A model generated the notes under the pieces. It saw nothing but the letters and a program-made list of their open reading frames with translations. It was not told the origin of the DNA and ran no database searches. The translations under genes were made by a program, and so were the position numbers. Of a DNA stretch of 64,000 bases, positions 8,000 through 17,521 are shown piece after piece. The stretch comes from Glaciecola nitratireducens FR1064 (lineage in GTDB: Bacteria; Pseudomonadota; Gammaproteobacteria; Enterobacterales; Alteromonadaceae). Positions within the stretch are counted from its first letter, which is position 1. Each line of letters opens with the position of its first letter. Where the stretch lies: contig NC_016041.1 in NCBI RefSeq assembly GCF_000226565.1, positions 3,162,001 through 3,226,000 of the forward strand, written 5' to 3'.

Positions 8000-10105
8000 T
8001 TATTGAACAACTCTGTTTTCTATATTGTTTGATATAGAAGAAGGGTGAGGCGATTGATTGTCTGGCAATGGGACAAGCCTAACTGCACAAACCTTAAGCT
8101 CTGGCATTTCAGTTGTAGGGTCCATCGCATCATTTGTTAGTAAGTTAGAAGGTGCCTCTTTAAAATGGTAAGGCATACTCAGCAAGCCCGGCACCAGTTG
8201 ATCGCTCAAAACAATACGTGTTTCAAGGTAACCTCGCCGAGAAGAAACAGTTACCGCTTGATGGTTTTTTAAGCCAAGATCCACAGCATCTTGAGGGTGA
8301 ATAAACAGCATCCCGTTTGGTGTCTCTCGCTCAAGTAAAGGCGATTGGCGAGTCATGGAACCACAACCATAATGATAATGCAGTCTTGTCGTCGTAAACC
8401 AAAAAGGATACTCAGCATTAGGTTGCTCATCACTGGACACTTGATCAACCGCAATAAGCTTTCCTTTTCCGATGGGAAATACATTAGTGTGTAGCCAACG
8501 AGTGCCCATTGGGTGCTCAGCGTTGCATGGCCATTGCAAGCCGTTTCGTTCAGCCAAATGAGCGTAATTCATCCCACTGAACGAGTTAGTCAATTGCGCC
8601 ATTTCATCAAAGACCTGCTCGCTACTTTGCCAATTCATCAAATTACCTGCGCCCATGGCTTTGGCAAGCGCACAAAGTATTTGCCAATCAACCTTAGCTT
8701 CTCCTGGTGGTTCAATGGCTTTATGGATTAGTTGAACTCGGCGTTCGCAGTTTGTGAAGGTTCCTTGTTTTTCAGCAAAACTAGCAGCAGGCAAAATAAC
8801 GTCTGCCATTTTGGCTGTTTCAGTCATAAACAGCTCCACAACCACCAGCATGTCCATCGCCCTCATGCCCAGTTCAACCTGATTACGATCAGGGTCGGTT
8901 ACAACAGGATCCTCACCAAAAATAATTAGCCCTCTGAAATTACCATTGCGCGCCTGATTGCTCATTCCAAGTGAGGTTAACCCTGGTGCTTTGGGCACAT
9001 TAGTGCGCCAAGCACAGCTAAACTTGGCTCGAACTTTTTCATCAGCCACACTTTGATAATCCGGATACACGTTGGGCAAACTTCCCATGTCACAGGCACC
9101 CTGCACATTATTTTGCCCGCGCAAGGGATTTATACCCGTGCCTTCCCTACCAATTTGTCCACAAACAAGCGCAAGATTTGATACTGCAATTACATTATTT
9201 GTACCACTGATGAATTGCGTAATTCCCATTCCGTAAGCAAGAAAAGCGGCATTTGCTTGGCTATATAGTTTGGCAGCTTCGACTAACTTTTGACCTTCCA
9301 CCCCAGTCAGTTTTACAACTTTTTCGAGGGAATAATTAGCAACATGTTCTTTCAATGCGTCTACGCCCTCGCAACGGCGCGCAAGAAAGTCACCGTTTTG
9401 CCAATTATGCTGAAAGATAATATTCAGTAAACCATTCAACAGCGCGATGTTGCTTCCGATCTTAAGCTGCAGATGCAAATCGGCAATCTGTGCAAGGCGG
9501 GTTTGGCGAGGATCGATAACAATAAGTTTAGCACCTCGAAGCTTTGCCCGCATAATGTGCCCGCCAATAATTGCATGATTTTCGGTAGAGTCTGCGCCGA
9601 TCACCAAAATGACGTCGGCCTTGCTCACGTCATCGATACTGTTTGTCATTGCACCCGAACCTACCGTTTGTTTCAGGCCCACAACTGAAGGGCTATGACA
9701 AATTCGCGCGCAATGATCAACGTTATTGGTTTTTAATACGGCCCGAGCAAACTTTTGTGCGGCGTAGTTATCCTCGTTTGTTGCTCTCGCACTGCTAATT
9801 ATGCCTACAGTTGAAGAGCCACTTTCACTTATAAAGGTGTTTAAATTTTTTGCGATATAGGATAGAGCCTTTTGCCAAGTCACCGTTTCAAATAGCCCAT
9901 TCTTTTTCATTAACGGTTGAGTTATACGATTATGCTTATTTATCCCAAATGGGGTATTCCACCCCTTGGCGCATAACTTACCTTGGCTAATGGGGTGCGC
10001 GCTAATTGGCTTTACAGCGTTTATAGTGCCGTCTTGCACAACGAGGCACATACCACAGCCGACCCCGCAAAATGGACATATGCTATTAACGTGAGTTTGA
10101 CTCAT
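8000..10105 (-). CDS. Formate dehydrogenase-like molybdopterin oxidoreductase, catalytic subunit
   Basis: A 701-residue cytoplasmic-type enzyme (no Tat signal) that should oxidise formate to CO2 at a Mo or W bis-pterin site. The N-terminal [4Fe-4S] ligands are C10, C13, C17 and C45. HCARICHSPSV near residue 136 aligns with the E. coli FdhF segment in which selenocysteine binds the metal; here it is cysteine, so no Sec machinery is needed. The conserved histidine follows directly. ATG 10105 is preferred over GTG 10135 because AGGG lies about 6 bases before it. The expected electron acceptors are the two following subunits. An FNR box lies about 66 bases upstream. Confidence 0.88.
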   Translation of the reverse strand: MSQTHVNSICPFCGVGCGMCLVVQDGTINAVKPISAHPISQGKLCAKGWNTPFGINKHNRITQPLMKKNGLFETVTWQKALSYIAKNLNTFISESGSSTVGIISSARATNEDNYAAQKFARAVLKTNNVDHCARICHSPSVVGLKQTVGSGAMTNSIDDVSKADVILVIGADSTENHAIIGGHIMRAKLRGAKLIVIDPRQTRLAQIADLHLQLKIGSNIALLNGLLNIIFQHNWQNGDFLARRCEGVDALKEHVANYSLEKVVKLTGVEGQKLVEAAKLYSQANAAFLAYGMGITQFISGTNNVIAVSNLALVCGQIGREGTGINPLRGQNNVQGACDMGSLPNVYPDYQSVADEKVRAKFSCAWRTNVPKAPGLTSLGMSNQARNGNFRGLIIFGEDPVVTDPDRNQVELGMRAMDMLVVVELFMTETAKMADVILPAASFAEKQGTFTNCERRVQLIHKAIEPPGEAKVDWQILCALAKAMGAGNLMNWQSSEQVFDEMAQLTNSFSGMNYAHLAERNGLQWPCNAEHPMGTRWLHTNVFPIGKGKLIAVDQVSSDEQPNAEYPFWFTTTRLHYHYGCGSMTRQSPLLERETPNGMLFIHPQDAVDLGLKNHQAVTVSSRRGYLETRIVLSDQLVPGLLSMPYHFKEAPSNLLTNDAMDPTTEMPELKVCAVRLVPLPDNQSPHPSSISNNIENRVVQ

Positions 10106-10164
10106 AAACAGCCCTACTGGTTTATCAATTGACACCTATTACAGTAGACTGTGATAAAAAAAAA

Positions 10165-10178
10165 TTGATGCTTATCAA
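10165..10178 (-). promoter_or_regulatory. Perfect FNR/Anr-type box upstream of the formate dehydrogenase operon
   Basis: TTGATGCTTATCAA matches TTGAT-N4-ATCAA exactly. It is centred about 66 bases upstream of the chosen formate dehydrogenase start, a plausible activator position for anaerobic induction. The remaining 377-base divergent region to 10482 also holds an imperfect palindrome TGATAAGAAATTATCA at 10273-10288 and no ORF. Confidence 0.65.
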
Positions 10179-10482
10179 TATTCTGATATTTAAGTGGTTT
10201 ATCACTTATTACTTCTACTTGAACAAGATGTAAACAACCGCAAACCGTCAAGCAACAATAAAGTACTATTCTTGATAAGAAATTATCACACGATTGCACA
10301 GTAGAATGTTTTTGAAATAGTAAATTCAACACAGCGATGTATGGGCTGCATCACACTATTCAGCTAGGATGGTGTTATTAAACAGATACTTCCCAACATT
10401 TGGCTGTGTTACACTCCGCACCCCTCGATAATGGCTACTGTTTAGCTCGTTATTTTTGCTATTACATTAGGTAAAATAGGTT

Positions 10483-10827
10483 ATGTCAGATAAATTTTTT
10501 TTCATGGGCCGTCAAGATCCTCGCCAGAGTCACATTAAATATGGAAACGATAAAAAGCCAAATACGAAGGCTGGTAGTAAAAAGTACCCGTTAACTTTAA
10601 TCGTCACTAGTGAAGTCAGAAAGCAAGAAGTTGAGGCGCTAATAGCAGATGCTAACTTGTATGCTGTTATCAACATCGACAATAGCGAAGGCGCGGTTGA
10701 GTCAATAGATGAGCTGAGTGCGATTTTAAGCAAAGCTGAGACTGTAACTGTAAACAAAGTTACGCTGCGCAATGATCCGTGTGTTTGTGGTAGTGGTAAA
10801 AAATATAAAAAGTGTTGTGGTAAATAG
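10483..10827 (+). CDS. PBPRA1643-type SEC-C/SWIM metal-binding motif protein
   Basis: A 114-residue protein ending in CVCGSGKKYKKCCGK, the zinc-binding SEC-C motif also found at the end of SecA. The N-terminal part (MSDKFFFMGRQDPRQSHIKYG) matches a conserved small family in marine gammaproteobacteria. The molecular role is unknown; the motif suggests zinc and perhaps protein or ribosome binding. It is divergent from the formate dehydrogenase operon and stands alone. Confidence 0.85.
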   Translation: MSDKFFFMGRQDPRQSHIKYGNDKKPNTKAGSKKYPLTLIVTSEVRKQEVEALIADANLYAVINIDNSEGAVESIDELSAILSKAETVTVNKVTLRNDPCVCGSGKKYKKCCGK

Positions 10828-11024
10828 GTACCGTTGAAGTGAGCCAAATCGCGCGGTTACTCAGTGTTGATACGCTTTGATTTATTGGAAGCTAGATTGG
10901 GAACGACAGCCATCGCTGCGCCTAGCGTTGGCTTTATACTAATCAATCTTAATAGTGGCAGAATATGCGACGTTATCGCTGTTTTAAATAACTGACGCTG
11001 TAAAGTAAGCAGCCACGGTATTGC

Positions 11025-11849
11025 TCAGTTTACTTCCTTATTTCTTTGATAAATAAGGTGATACACCAGCCCCACAAATACGCCGCCACCCATCAAATTT
11101 CCGCAGATAACCAACAATACGTTTTTCATAAAGTCGTAAATCGAAATCACATTCGAGCCGATTTCAACAACAGCAAAGTATTGGATTAGTAAGGTAACAG
11201 GGTAGAAATACATGTTTGCCACACTATGCTCAAAACCTGCAGCAACAAACCCAGTAATAGGAAAAATAATCGCAATGATTTTGTCGGTTACTGTTTTTCC
11301 AGCCAGCGTCATCCAAACGGCCATACACACCAAAATATTACATAGCACGCCTCTAAAGATGGCCTCCGTAGTAGATAACCCTGTTTTTGCTGCCGCAATA
11401 TTGATGTACTGTTCAGCAATTGCACCGTCGTTCATAAGCAAATGCCCAGACAAAAAAACGAGCACTGCCATGCCAATCGCCCCGATGAAATTGGCAATAC
11501 ATACCACCAGCCAATTTCTTAAGAGGTCATATAAAGAAATCTTTTTGTCTGCCCATGCCATCACAATTAGGTTATTACCAGTAAACAGTTCTGCACCAGC
11601 CACAACCACTAAAATAAGACCGAGACAAAAGGCCAAGCCTCCTAATAGTTGAGCACTGGCAAAGCTTAGGGTGGGGTCTGATTTTACTAAGACATACAGC
11701 ATACCGCCAAGCCCAATAAAAGCACCGGCTAAGACGCCTAACATTACCAGTGGAATGAAAGCGATTTTTGCTTTTCTTACGCCAACTTCGTCAACTTTAA
11801 CTGCGATTTGTGCGGGTGAATAGGCACTAAATCCAAAAATATCGTCCAT
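11025..11849 (-). CDS. Formate/nitrite channel family (FNT) protein
   Basis: A 274-residue inner-membrane pentameric channel protein of the FocA/NirC family, about six TM helices. The AELFTGNNLIV segment and the GFEHSVANMYFYP segment are signature FNT regions, the latter carrying the central pore histidine. ATG 11849 is preferred to 11873 because GAGGGGG lies directly upstream. It follows the acyl carrier gene by 50 bases as the last gene of the acetyl-CoA operon. With a formate dehydrogenase next door, formate is the likely substrate, although nitrite or acetate cannot be excluded. Confidence 0.9.
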   Translation of the reverse strand: MDDIFGFSAYSPAQIAVKVDEVGVRKAKIAFIPLVMLGVLAGAFIGLGGMLYVLVKSDPTLSFASAQLLGGLAFCLGLILVVVAGAELFTGNNLIVMAWADKKISLYDLLRNWLVVCIANFIGAIGMAVLVFLSGHLLMNDGAIAEQYINIAAAKTGLSTTEAIFRGVLCNILVCMAVWMTLAGKTVTDKIIAIIFPITGFVAAGFEHSVANMYFYPVTLLIQYFAVVEIGSNVISIYDFMKNVLLVICGNLMGGGVFVGLVYHLIYQRNKEVN

Positions 11850-11899
11850 TTTTCCCCCTCTAGCGGAAATCACTGTTCTTAAATGTAGATTAATAACTG

Positions 11900-12145
11900 C
11901 TACTTTTTACTTTCTATATACTCAATCATCGATTGCAACGTATTGACTTGGTCATAATCACTCTCTGAAATTGTGACGCCAGTTTCCAAATTAACCGCTT
12001 CAAGTAAGTTCATGAAATCAATAGAATCTAAATCGAGCTCTTCTCTAAAATCTTCATTCGGATCAAGTGACTCAATATCAGCCTCAGGAGCAATTTCCAA
12101 AATAAGGCGAGTGATCACTGTTTTTAATGTTTGCTCATTGTTCAT
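11900..12145 (-). CDS. Acyl carrier protein (dedicated, operon-encoded)
   Basis: An 81-residue acidic four-helix carrier protein. The serine in EELDLDSIDFMNLL is the 4'-phosphopantetheine attachment site (DSI instead of the usual DSL). Its ATG overlaps the E2 stop by 4 bases, so it is made together with the dehydrogenase complex. It is not the fatty-acid-synthesis AcpP by context: no fab genes are near. What acyl group it carries is unknown; handover from or to the dihydrolipoyl acyltransferase is an inference. Confidence 0.88.
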   Translation of the reverse strand: MNNEQTLKTVITRLILEIAPEADIESLDPNEDFREELDLDSIDFMNLLEAVNLETGVTISESDYDQVNTLQSMIEYIESKK

Positions 12146-13413
12146 ATTAGCCTCTCGGGGGTTTGTAAGAGTTTATTGATTTTATTTAATAAACGAGCGC
12201 CTGAATGACCATCGCTAACTCGGTGATCTGCGGCCAAACTGATAGTAACAATAGTGGCAGCAACAATAGCGTCATCTATAACCCATGGCATTTTGCGTGA
12301 TCTACCTAGACCGAAGATAGAAACTTGAGGTGGAAAAATAATATTTTGCATGCTGTCTGCGCCTCTATCCCCAATGCTTGAAATAGTCACGCTGGCCTCT
12401 GTTACTTCAGACATCCTCAGGCCTCCTTCTCTTGCTCGAGTTACTTGATCTCTGAGCTTATCCATTAACTCAATTGTACCTAAGCCTTGTGCATCTCGAA
12501 TTGCAGCAATCATGAGCCCCCCTGTTCGCAAACTAATCGCATGCCCTAAATGCACCGTTTCAGATGGTTGATACTGATCATCGTTATAAAAACCATTAAA
12601 AGCAGGGAAATCCACTAACGCGCGAGCAATAGCACAATAAATCATAGCGTTAACTAATACTCGCTTGCTTGGAGGTAAGTCAGCGTTATGCGCACTTAAA
12701 CAGTCAAGCGCCTTATCTAATGCAACATCAAGTTGTAAATAATAGTGAGGTATCTCGCGTTTTGAACGGCTAACGTTAGCGGCAATGGCTTGGCGCATCA
12801 TTTCAGCGGGTGTAGACTTAGGTTTTGTGGATTTCGATTTTGCAGACGAATCAACTGTCATGCTAAATGTATCATCAATGTCTTGCAGAATAATCGCGCC
12901 GTCAGGGCCCTGTCCATGACTTATTTGACGCCAATTAACACCAAGATCTGCTGCACGTTTTCTCGCCGCTGGAGAAATAGCTAGGGGTTTATCTGTTTCT
13001 ATTATTTCGTTTTGTTGGCTTAATTTGCTGTCAGTTTCAACGCGCTGACTCTTTGTGTTCAGTTCTCGTTCCTTAGGCAATGCCTTATTTTGTGATGCTG
13101 TATCGAGATTCGTTTTAAGATTCTCAGATGTATCACTACTTGGTTTTTCTATAACATTTGTGTTTTCATCATTTTCACTAAGCAACCGTAACTGAGCGAT
13201 AGGAGCGCCAATATTAAGTTCTTCACCTTCTGAGGCCGACAGAGAATCAATGACACCATCGTCAAACACCTCCATATCTATAAGCCCTTTCATGGTTTCG
13301 ATGGTTGCAACGATATCTCCCTTTGACACATTATCACCGACTTTCACATGCCATTGTGCAAGGGTGCCTGTAGCCATATCTGAGCCAAAAGAAGGCATAG
13401 TAAGTGTTTTCAT
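12142..13413 (-). CDS. 2-oxoacid dehydrogenase E2, dihydrolipoyl acyltransferase
   Basis: A 423-residue E2 core. One lipoyl domain (residues 1-75) has the lipoylated lysine in [13 protein letters not shown] polar linker follows, then an E1/E3-binding domain (about 145-180, [14 protein letters not shown]), then the catalytic domain with [12 protein letters not shown] carrying the active-site histidine. It transfers the acyl group from lipoamide to CoA. Four-base overlaps with E1 beta upstream and the carrier protein downstream show tight coupling. No E3 gene is in the cluster, so E3 must be shared. Confidence 0.92.
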   Translation of the reverse strand: MKTLTMPSFGSDMATGTLAQWHVKVGDNVSKGDIVATIETMKGLIDMEVFDDGVIDSLSASEGEELNIGAPIAQLRLLSENDENTNVIEKPSSDTSENLKTNLDTASQNKALPKERELNTKSQRVETDSKLSQQNEIIETDKPLAISPAARKRAADLGVNWRQISHGQGPDGAIILQDIDDTFSMTVDSSAKSKSTKPKSTPAEMMRQAIAANVSRSKREIPHYYLQLDVALDKALDCLSAHNADLPPSKRVLVNAMIYCAIARALVDFPAFNGFYNDDQYQPSETVHLGHAISLRTGGLMIAAIRDAQGLGTIELMDKLRDQVTRAREGGLRMSEVTEASVTISSIGDRGADSMQNIIFPPQVSIFGLGRSRKMPWVIDDAIVAATIVTISLAADHRVSDGHSGARLLNKINKLLQTPERLI

Positions 13414-14405
13414 GATACGGTTTCTTTGTTTAATAAACCCAGTACTGCATTAACAATCTTTTCAACTTGCGGTGTTACTGCGTCCTCTAAATGTTTAGGA
13501 TAGGGAATAGGCACCTCTTCACTGCACACCCGTATTGGCGGTGCATCAAGTGACCAAAAACAGTTTTCAGCAACTAACGCGCATAATTCGCCCGCTAAAC
13601 TGCCCGTACGCCACCCCTCGTCGACCACCAGTAAACGATGGGTTTTGTTGACTGATTCGAATATGGTTTTTGTATCCAGAGGTCTTAAGCTTCTTAAATC
13701 TATGACTTCAACGCTGACATCTTGTTGTGCTAATTGACGGGCAGCTTCTAAGGCTTTTGGTAGTGAACCGCCATAGGTCACTAAGCTAATGTCTTCACCT
13801 GATTGCCGAACTAGTGCGCTATGCATATCAGGGCAATCCTCTGGTGCAGGATTGATGTCTGATTCGTTATAAAGCATAACGTGTTCGAAAAATATCACCG
13901 GATTCGGATCTTTTAACGCCATACTCAGCATATAGCGCGCGTCAGCCACTGTGGCAGGTGCTAATACCTTGATCCCTGGAACATGTGCGTACCAATTTTC
14001 AAGACTATGGGAATGCTGAGCGGCAAGTTGTTTTCCTGCCCCAGTAGCCATTCGAATCACGATGGGAATACTGATTTGATTGCCTGACATGTGACGTATT
14101 GTAGCGGCATTATTCACAATTTGATCCAGCGCGAGTAAACTGAAATTAACGGTCATAATTTCGACAATAGGCCGCATTCCACCTATTGCAGCACCAATGC
14201 CCGCACCAACGAATCCAGATTCGGAGAGAGGCGTATCGACAATACGATCTGGCCCAAAAGTTTCAGATAAGCCCTTGGACACCGCATAACATCCGCCGTA
14301 ATTACCCACATCTTCGCCCAATAAAAACACACGTTCATCTGCGTTCATAGCTTCTTCGATAGCTAATCTAAGCGCTTCTCTATAGCTTAACTGTTGTTCG
14401 TTCAA
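13410..14405 (-). CDS. 2-oxoacid dehydrogenase E1 component, beta subunit
   Basis: A 331-residue transketolase-like subunit that pairs with E1 alpha for thiamine-diphosphate-dependent decarboxylation of pyruvate or a related 2-oxoacid. The conserved opening [19 protein letters not shown] and the C-terminal segment [17 protein letters not shown] are typical. It overlaps both neighbours by 4 bases. It is of the alpha2-beta2 type rather than the single-chain AceE type usual for gammaproteobacterial pyruvate dehydrogenase, so it is probably an additional, specialised complex (acetoin or pyruvate). Confidence 0.92.
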   Translation of the reverse strand: MNEQQLSYREALRLAIEEAMNADERVFLLGEDVGNYGGCYAVSKGLSETFGPDRIVDTPLSESGFVGAGIGAAIGGMRPIVEIMTVNFSLLALDQIVNNAATIRHMSGNQISIPIVIRMATGAGKQLAAQHSHSLENWYAHVPGIKVLAPATVADARYMLSMALKDPNPVIFFEHVMLYNESDINPAPEDCPDMHSALVRQSGEDISLVTYGGSLPKALEAARQLAQQDVSVEVIDLRSLRPLDTKTIFESVNKTHRLLVVDEGWRTGSLAGELCALVAENCFWSLDAPPIRVCSEEVPIPYPKHLEDAVTPQVEKIVNAVLGLLNKETVS

Positions 14406-15415
14406 GAGTTTTCCTCCGCATAAACACCAAGGTATAAGTCTCTTACATCTTCAAGCTCGGACTGTTCGGCGAAAGCGATAGCTTGGTTTATTTCATCAGC
14501 AACTTCATCTTCAATTTGACTCAATTCATCCGCAGCCAGCTTTCCATTCGCTTCTAGCCAACGTTTTAATTTTATAATCGGCCCTTTGCTTTTCCACTGC
14601 TCCACTTCATCCGCATCGCGATATAATTGTGTATCAAACATAGAGTGGCCGCGGAAGCGATAGGTATTGCACTCTAATAAACATGGCCCTTCACCATTTC
14701 TAATACGGTGACAGTACTGACTTGCTGCTGACTCAACCTCTACCACATTCATGCCGTCAACCGCATGCGCTGCTAAGCCATAGCTTTGTGCTTTACGAAA
14801 AATATGCTGTTGGGATTCTGAAATAGCTAAGGCAGTACCCATCGCATAACCATTGTTTTCACATACAAATAGAATTGGTAATTGCCACAATTTTGCTAAA
14901 TTGAGACTTTCATGAAACTCACCTTCCGCCACGGCTCCTTCACCAAAAAAACAGGCAACAACATTGTTTTTATTTTGCATTTTATTGGCTAAGGCTAAAC
15001 CAACAGCCAGTGGCAAGGCTCCAGCAACAATGGCATTACCTCCATAAAACTGCTTTTCAACATCAAAAATATGCATTGAACCACCACGGCCTCGGCTGCT
15101 GCCGGTTATCTTGCCAAACATTTCTGACATCACCTTATTCATACTTAAGCCTCTCGCGATGGCATGACCATGCTCACGATAAGTCCCAAACACAGCGTCC
15201 TCGGGCTTCAACGCTTGCATGACCCCCACCGCAACAGCCTCCTCCCCAATATACAAATGTAAAAAGCCTCGAATCTTCTCTTGTGTATATAATTCGGCGC
15301 ACTTTTCTTCAAATCGGCGGATCCTCAACATCTGCTTAAAAAGGAACTTAATATGCGCTATGTCCATGTGTATCTTGTTGTTTTCAGTGTGCATAATCTT
15401 TGTACTCTGACTCAT
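14402..15415 (-). CDS. 2-oxoacid dehydrogenase E1 component, alpha subunit
   Basis: A 337-residue thiamine-diphosphate-binding subunit. The [12 protein letters not shown] segment and the diphosphate/Mg motif [12 protein letters not shown]...[10 protein letters not shown] are present. Together with E1 beta it decarboxylates a 2-oxoacid and acylates the lipoyl arm of E2. The start is uncertain: ATG 15415, 15394 or 15367 are all in frame and none has a strong ribosome-binding site. It lies 33 bases after the acetyl-CoA synthetase gene. Pyruvate versus acetoin specificity cannot be decided from sequence alone. Confidence 0.9.
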   Translation of the reverse strand: MSQSTKIMHTENNKIHMDIAHIKFLFKQMLRIRRFEEKCAELYTQEKIRGFLHLYIGEEAVAVGVMQALKPEDAVFGTYREHGHAIARGLSMNKVMSEMFGKITGSSRGRGGSMHIFDVEKQFYGGNAIVAGALPLAVGLALANKMQNKNNVVACFFGEGAVAEGEFHESLNLAKLWQLPILFVCENNGYAMGTALAISESQQHIFRKAQSYGLAAHAVDGMNVVEVESAASQYCHRIRNGEGPCLLECNTYRFRGHSMFDTQLYRDADEVEQWKSKGPIIKLKRWLEANGKLAADELSQIEDEVADEINQAIAFAEQSELEDVRDLYLGVYAEENS

Positions 15416-15448
15416 CGTTATTTTGTTAGCGATTTATATTGAGCTACT

Positions 15449-17200
15449 TTAGTCACTTTCTAGTGTAGAAATATCTCCCTCAGGAAGACCGAGCTCTCGG
15501 GCCTTTAACAATCTGCGCATTATTTTTCCGCTGCGCGTTTTTGGCAGGTTTTGTTTCACGCTAATCTCTCTGGGAGCGAGTGCGGAGCCTAATTTTTTGC
15601 GGGCATGAGCCATGATGCTTTTACGTAAAGCGGGATCATCTTCATAGCCGTCTTTGAGAGCAATGAATGCTTTTACTAATTCACCTGCAATGGCATCAGG
15701 AACACCAACTACGCCAGCCTCTGCCACCGCAGGGTGTTCAAGCAAAACACTTTCTATTTCGAACGGGCCGATTAAATGCCCCGAAGATTTAATCAAATCT
15801 GAACGACGACCCACGAACCAAAAATAACCATCTTGGTCTTTGTATGCTAAGTCACCACTTAGATACCAATCGCCGTTAAAACACGCTTGATAGCGTTTAC
15901 TTTCATGCAGGTAATCGCGAAACATAGAGGGCCAACCTTTTTTGAATGCTAACTCCCCAGTTTCGTTAGGTTTGCTGAGTTCAACCAAATGCCCCTGTTC
16001 ATCTACTCTAACAATACCAGCTTGGATGCCAGGCAACGGCCGTCCCATCGACCCTGGCCTCACATCTTCACTCATAAAATTTGCAAGCATGATGCCGCCG
16101 GTTTCAGTTTGCCACCAGTTGTCATGGAATACGTTACCTAGGTGCTTCTGACTCCACACCACAGCTTCAGGATTAAGCGGTTCTCCGACGCTCGCCAAGA
16201 AGCGTAAAGCAGATAGGTCATATTGTTCACACAGCTCGTTGCCCGCTTTCATTAACATGCGAATGGCTGTTGGTGCGGTATACCAAATATTGACATGTTC
16301 TTGCTCTAATATGCTGTACCAACGATTGGCGTCATATTCAGCATTATCAACGATTAATGTTGCCCGGTTGCATAGGGGCGAAATTACCCCATAAGATATT
16401 CCGGTAACCCAGCCGGGGTCGGCGGTGCACCAATAAACATCTTGAGGGTGGATATCTAACGCGTAATACCCTGAATACTTGTGATATATGACAGCGTCAT
16501 GTACATGCACAACGGCTTTTGGTGTCCCAGTGGTACCGCTAGTAAAATGTATTAGTGCCTTATCTTCAGGGTCGGTTGCGTATATATTGAATAGATCGCT
16601 TTGTGTTTCTAAAGTTTGGTCTAAGTCGATGCAGTCACTTGGGCATTCTCCCTCGCATTCATACAGTAATACCGTTTTTAAACTCGGGCATTCGTTGCGC
16701 CACGCAGCTATTTTCTTCTTATAAAGCTTGCCACTCGTGAGCAATGCGACAGCTCCACCTATGGTCATTCTGGCTTTTATCGGTTCTGAACCAAAGGCTG
16801 AAAACAAAGGACTAAATACAACTGCCGATTTTAAACAACCGATAACCGCGGCATATAAAATAGGAGTACGATCGGTCAAGCTACAAAGTAAATCCCCTTT
16901 CTCAACGTTCACACTTTTCAAAAGGTTTGCGAAACGATTGCTCATTTGCTGCAGCTGGGTATATGAAAGTGCTTTACGCGTTTTTTTTTGGTCTAAGAAG
17001 ATTAGCGCTTCTTGACTTCCAAATCCGTCGTCAACATGTCGGTCTGCGGCTTCATAGCCCATATTGATGCCGCCTTTATATCCTCTAATCATTGCTTTGG
17101 CTTTATGCCATTTAAAATTGTCATAGCTGTGCTGATAACTGAGCATATTAGCTGGTCTATGCGTTTTATTTACGTCTTTTTTAATTGGGGCGTAACCCAT
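15449..17200 (-). CDS. Acetyl-CoA synthetase-like AMP-forming acyl-CoA ligase
   Basis: A 583-residue adenylate-forming enzyme that would activate acetate (or a similar short acid) with ATP and CoA. Visible are the P-loop IHFTSGTTGTPKAVVH, the SGDLAYKDQDGYFWFVGRRSD hinge region, and the catalytic lysine in LPKTRSGKIMRRLLKAREL. ATG 17200 is chosen because AGGGAG lies about 6 bases upstream; the reading from 17236 has no such signal. It is slightly shorter than Acs (about 650). First gene of the acetyl-CoA operon, with an FNR-like box about 67 bases upstream. Confidence 0.9.
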   Translation of the reverse strand: MGYAPIKKDVNKTHRPANMLSYQHSYDNFKWHKAKAMIRGYKGGINMGYEAADRHVDDGFGSQEALIFLDQKKTRKALSYTQLQQMSNRFANLLKSVNVEKGDLLCSLTDRTPILYAAVIGCLKSAVVFSPLFSAFGSEPIKARMTIGGAVALLTSGKLYKKKIAAWRNECPSLKTVLLYECEGECPSDCIDLDQTLETQSDLFNIYATDPEDKALIHFTSGTTGTPKAVVHVHDAVIYHKYSGYYALDIHPQDVYWCTADPGWVTGISYGVISPLCNRATLIVDNAEYDANRWYSILEQEHVNIWYTAPTAIRMLMKAGNELCEQYDLSALRFLASVGEPLNPEAVVWSQKHLGNVFHDNWWQTETGGIMLANFMSEDVRPGSMGRPLPGIQAGIVRVDEQGHLVELSKPNETGELAFKKGWPSMFRDYLHESKRYQACFNGDWYLSGDLAYKDQDGYFWFVGRRSDLIKSSGHLIGPFEIESVLLEHPAVAEAGVVGVPDAIAGELVKAFIALKDGYEDDPALRKSIMAHARKKLGSALAPREISVKQNLPKTRSGKIMRRLLKARELGLPEGDISTLESD

Positions 17201-17266
17201 GTCAGCTCCCTTGCATCTAATTGCGAAAACACTCAACGTAGACTAATTAAGTCCGACCTTTCAGAC

Positions 17267-17280
17267 TTGATCTGCGTCAA
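17267..17280 (-). promoter_or_regulatory. FNR/Anr-like box upstream of the acetyl-CoA operon
   Basis: TTGATCTGCGTCAA matches TTGAT-N4-ATCAA at 9 of 10 positions. It is centred about 73 bases upstream of the acyl-CoA ligase start at 17200. Together with the box at the formate dehydrogenase operon it suggests shared oxygen control. Confidence 0.5.
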
Positions 17281-17425
17281 AAATGAAGATGATAGATATT
17301 AATAGCATTGACTTGGACAATGAGTCGCATAGCAGACATCAGCAGAATAACTAATGGCTATTCAGCGCAAGTAACACCATCTTTAAATAGTACTTTTTAT
17401 TTAAAATTTACAAACATCGAAGATT

Positions 17426-17439
17426 TTGACCTATATCAA
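17426..17439. promoter_or_regulatory. Second FNR/Anr-like box in the same divergent region
   Basis: TTGACCTATATCAA also matches the consensus at 9 of 10 positions, centred about 90 bases upstream of the DUF4136 gene at 17522. The 321-base region 17201-17521 holds these two boxes and no gene. Confidence 0.45.
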
Positions 17440-17521
17440 AACAAGCTCATCAGTAAGAGGCAGACTGACTTGCGTATCATTAGTTGACTAGTCTTTTTCA
17501 GCAGGTTTCAGGAGAGCAAGC

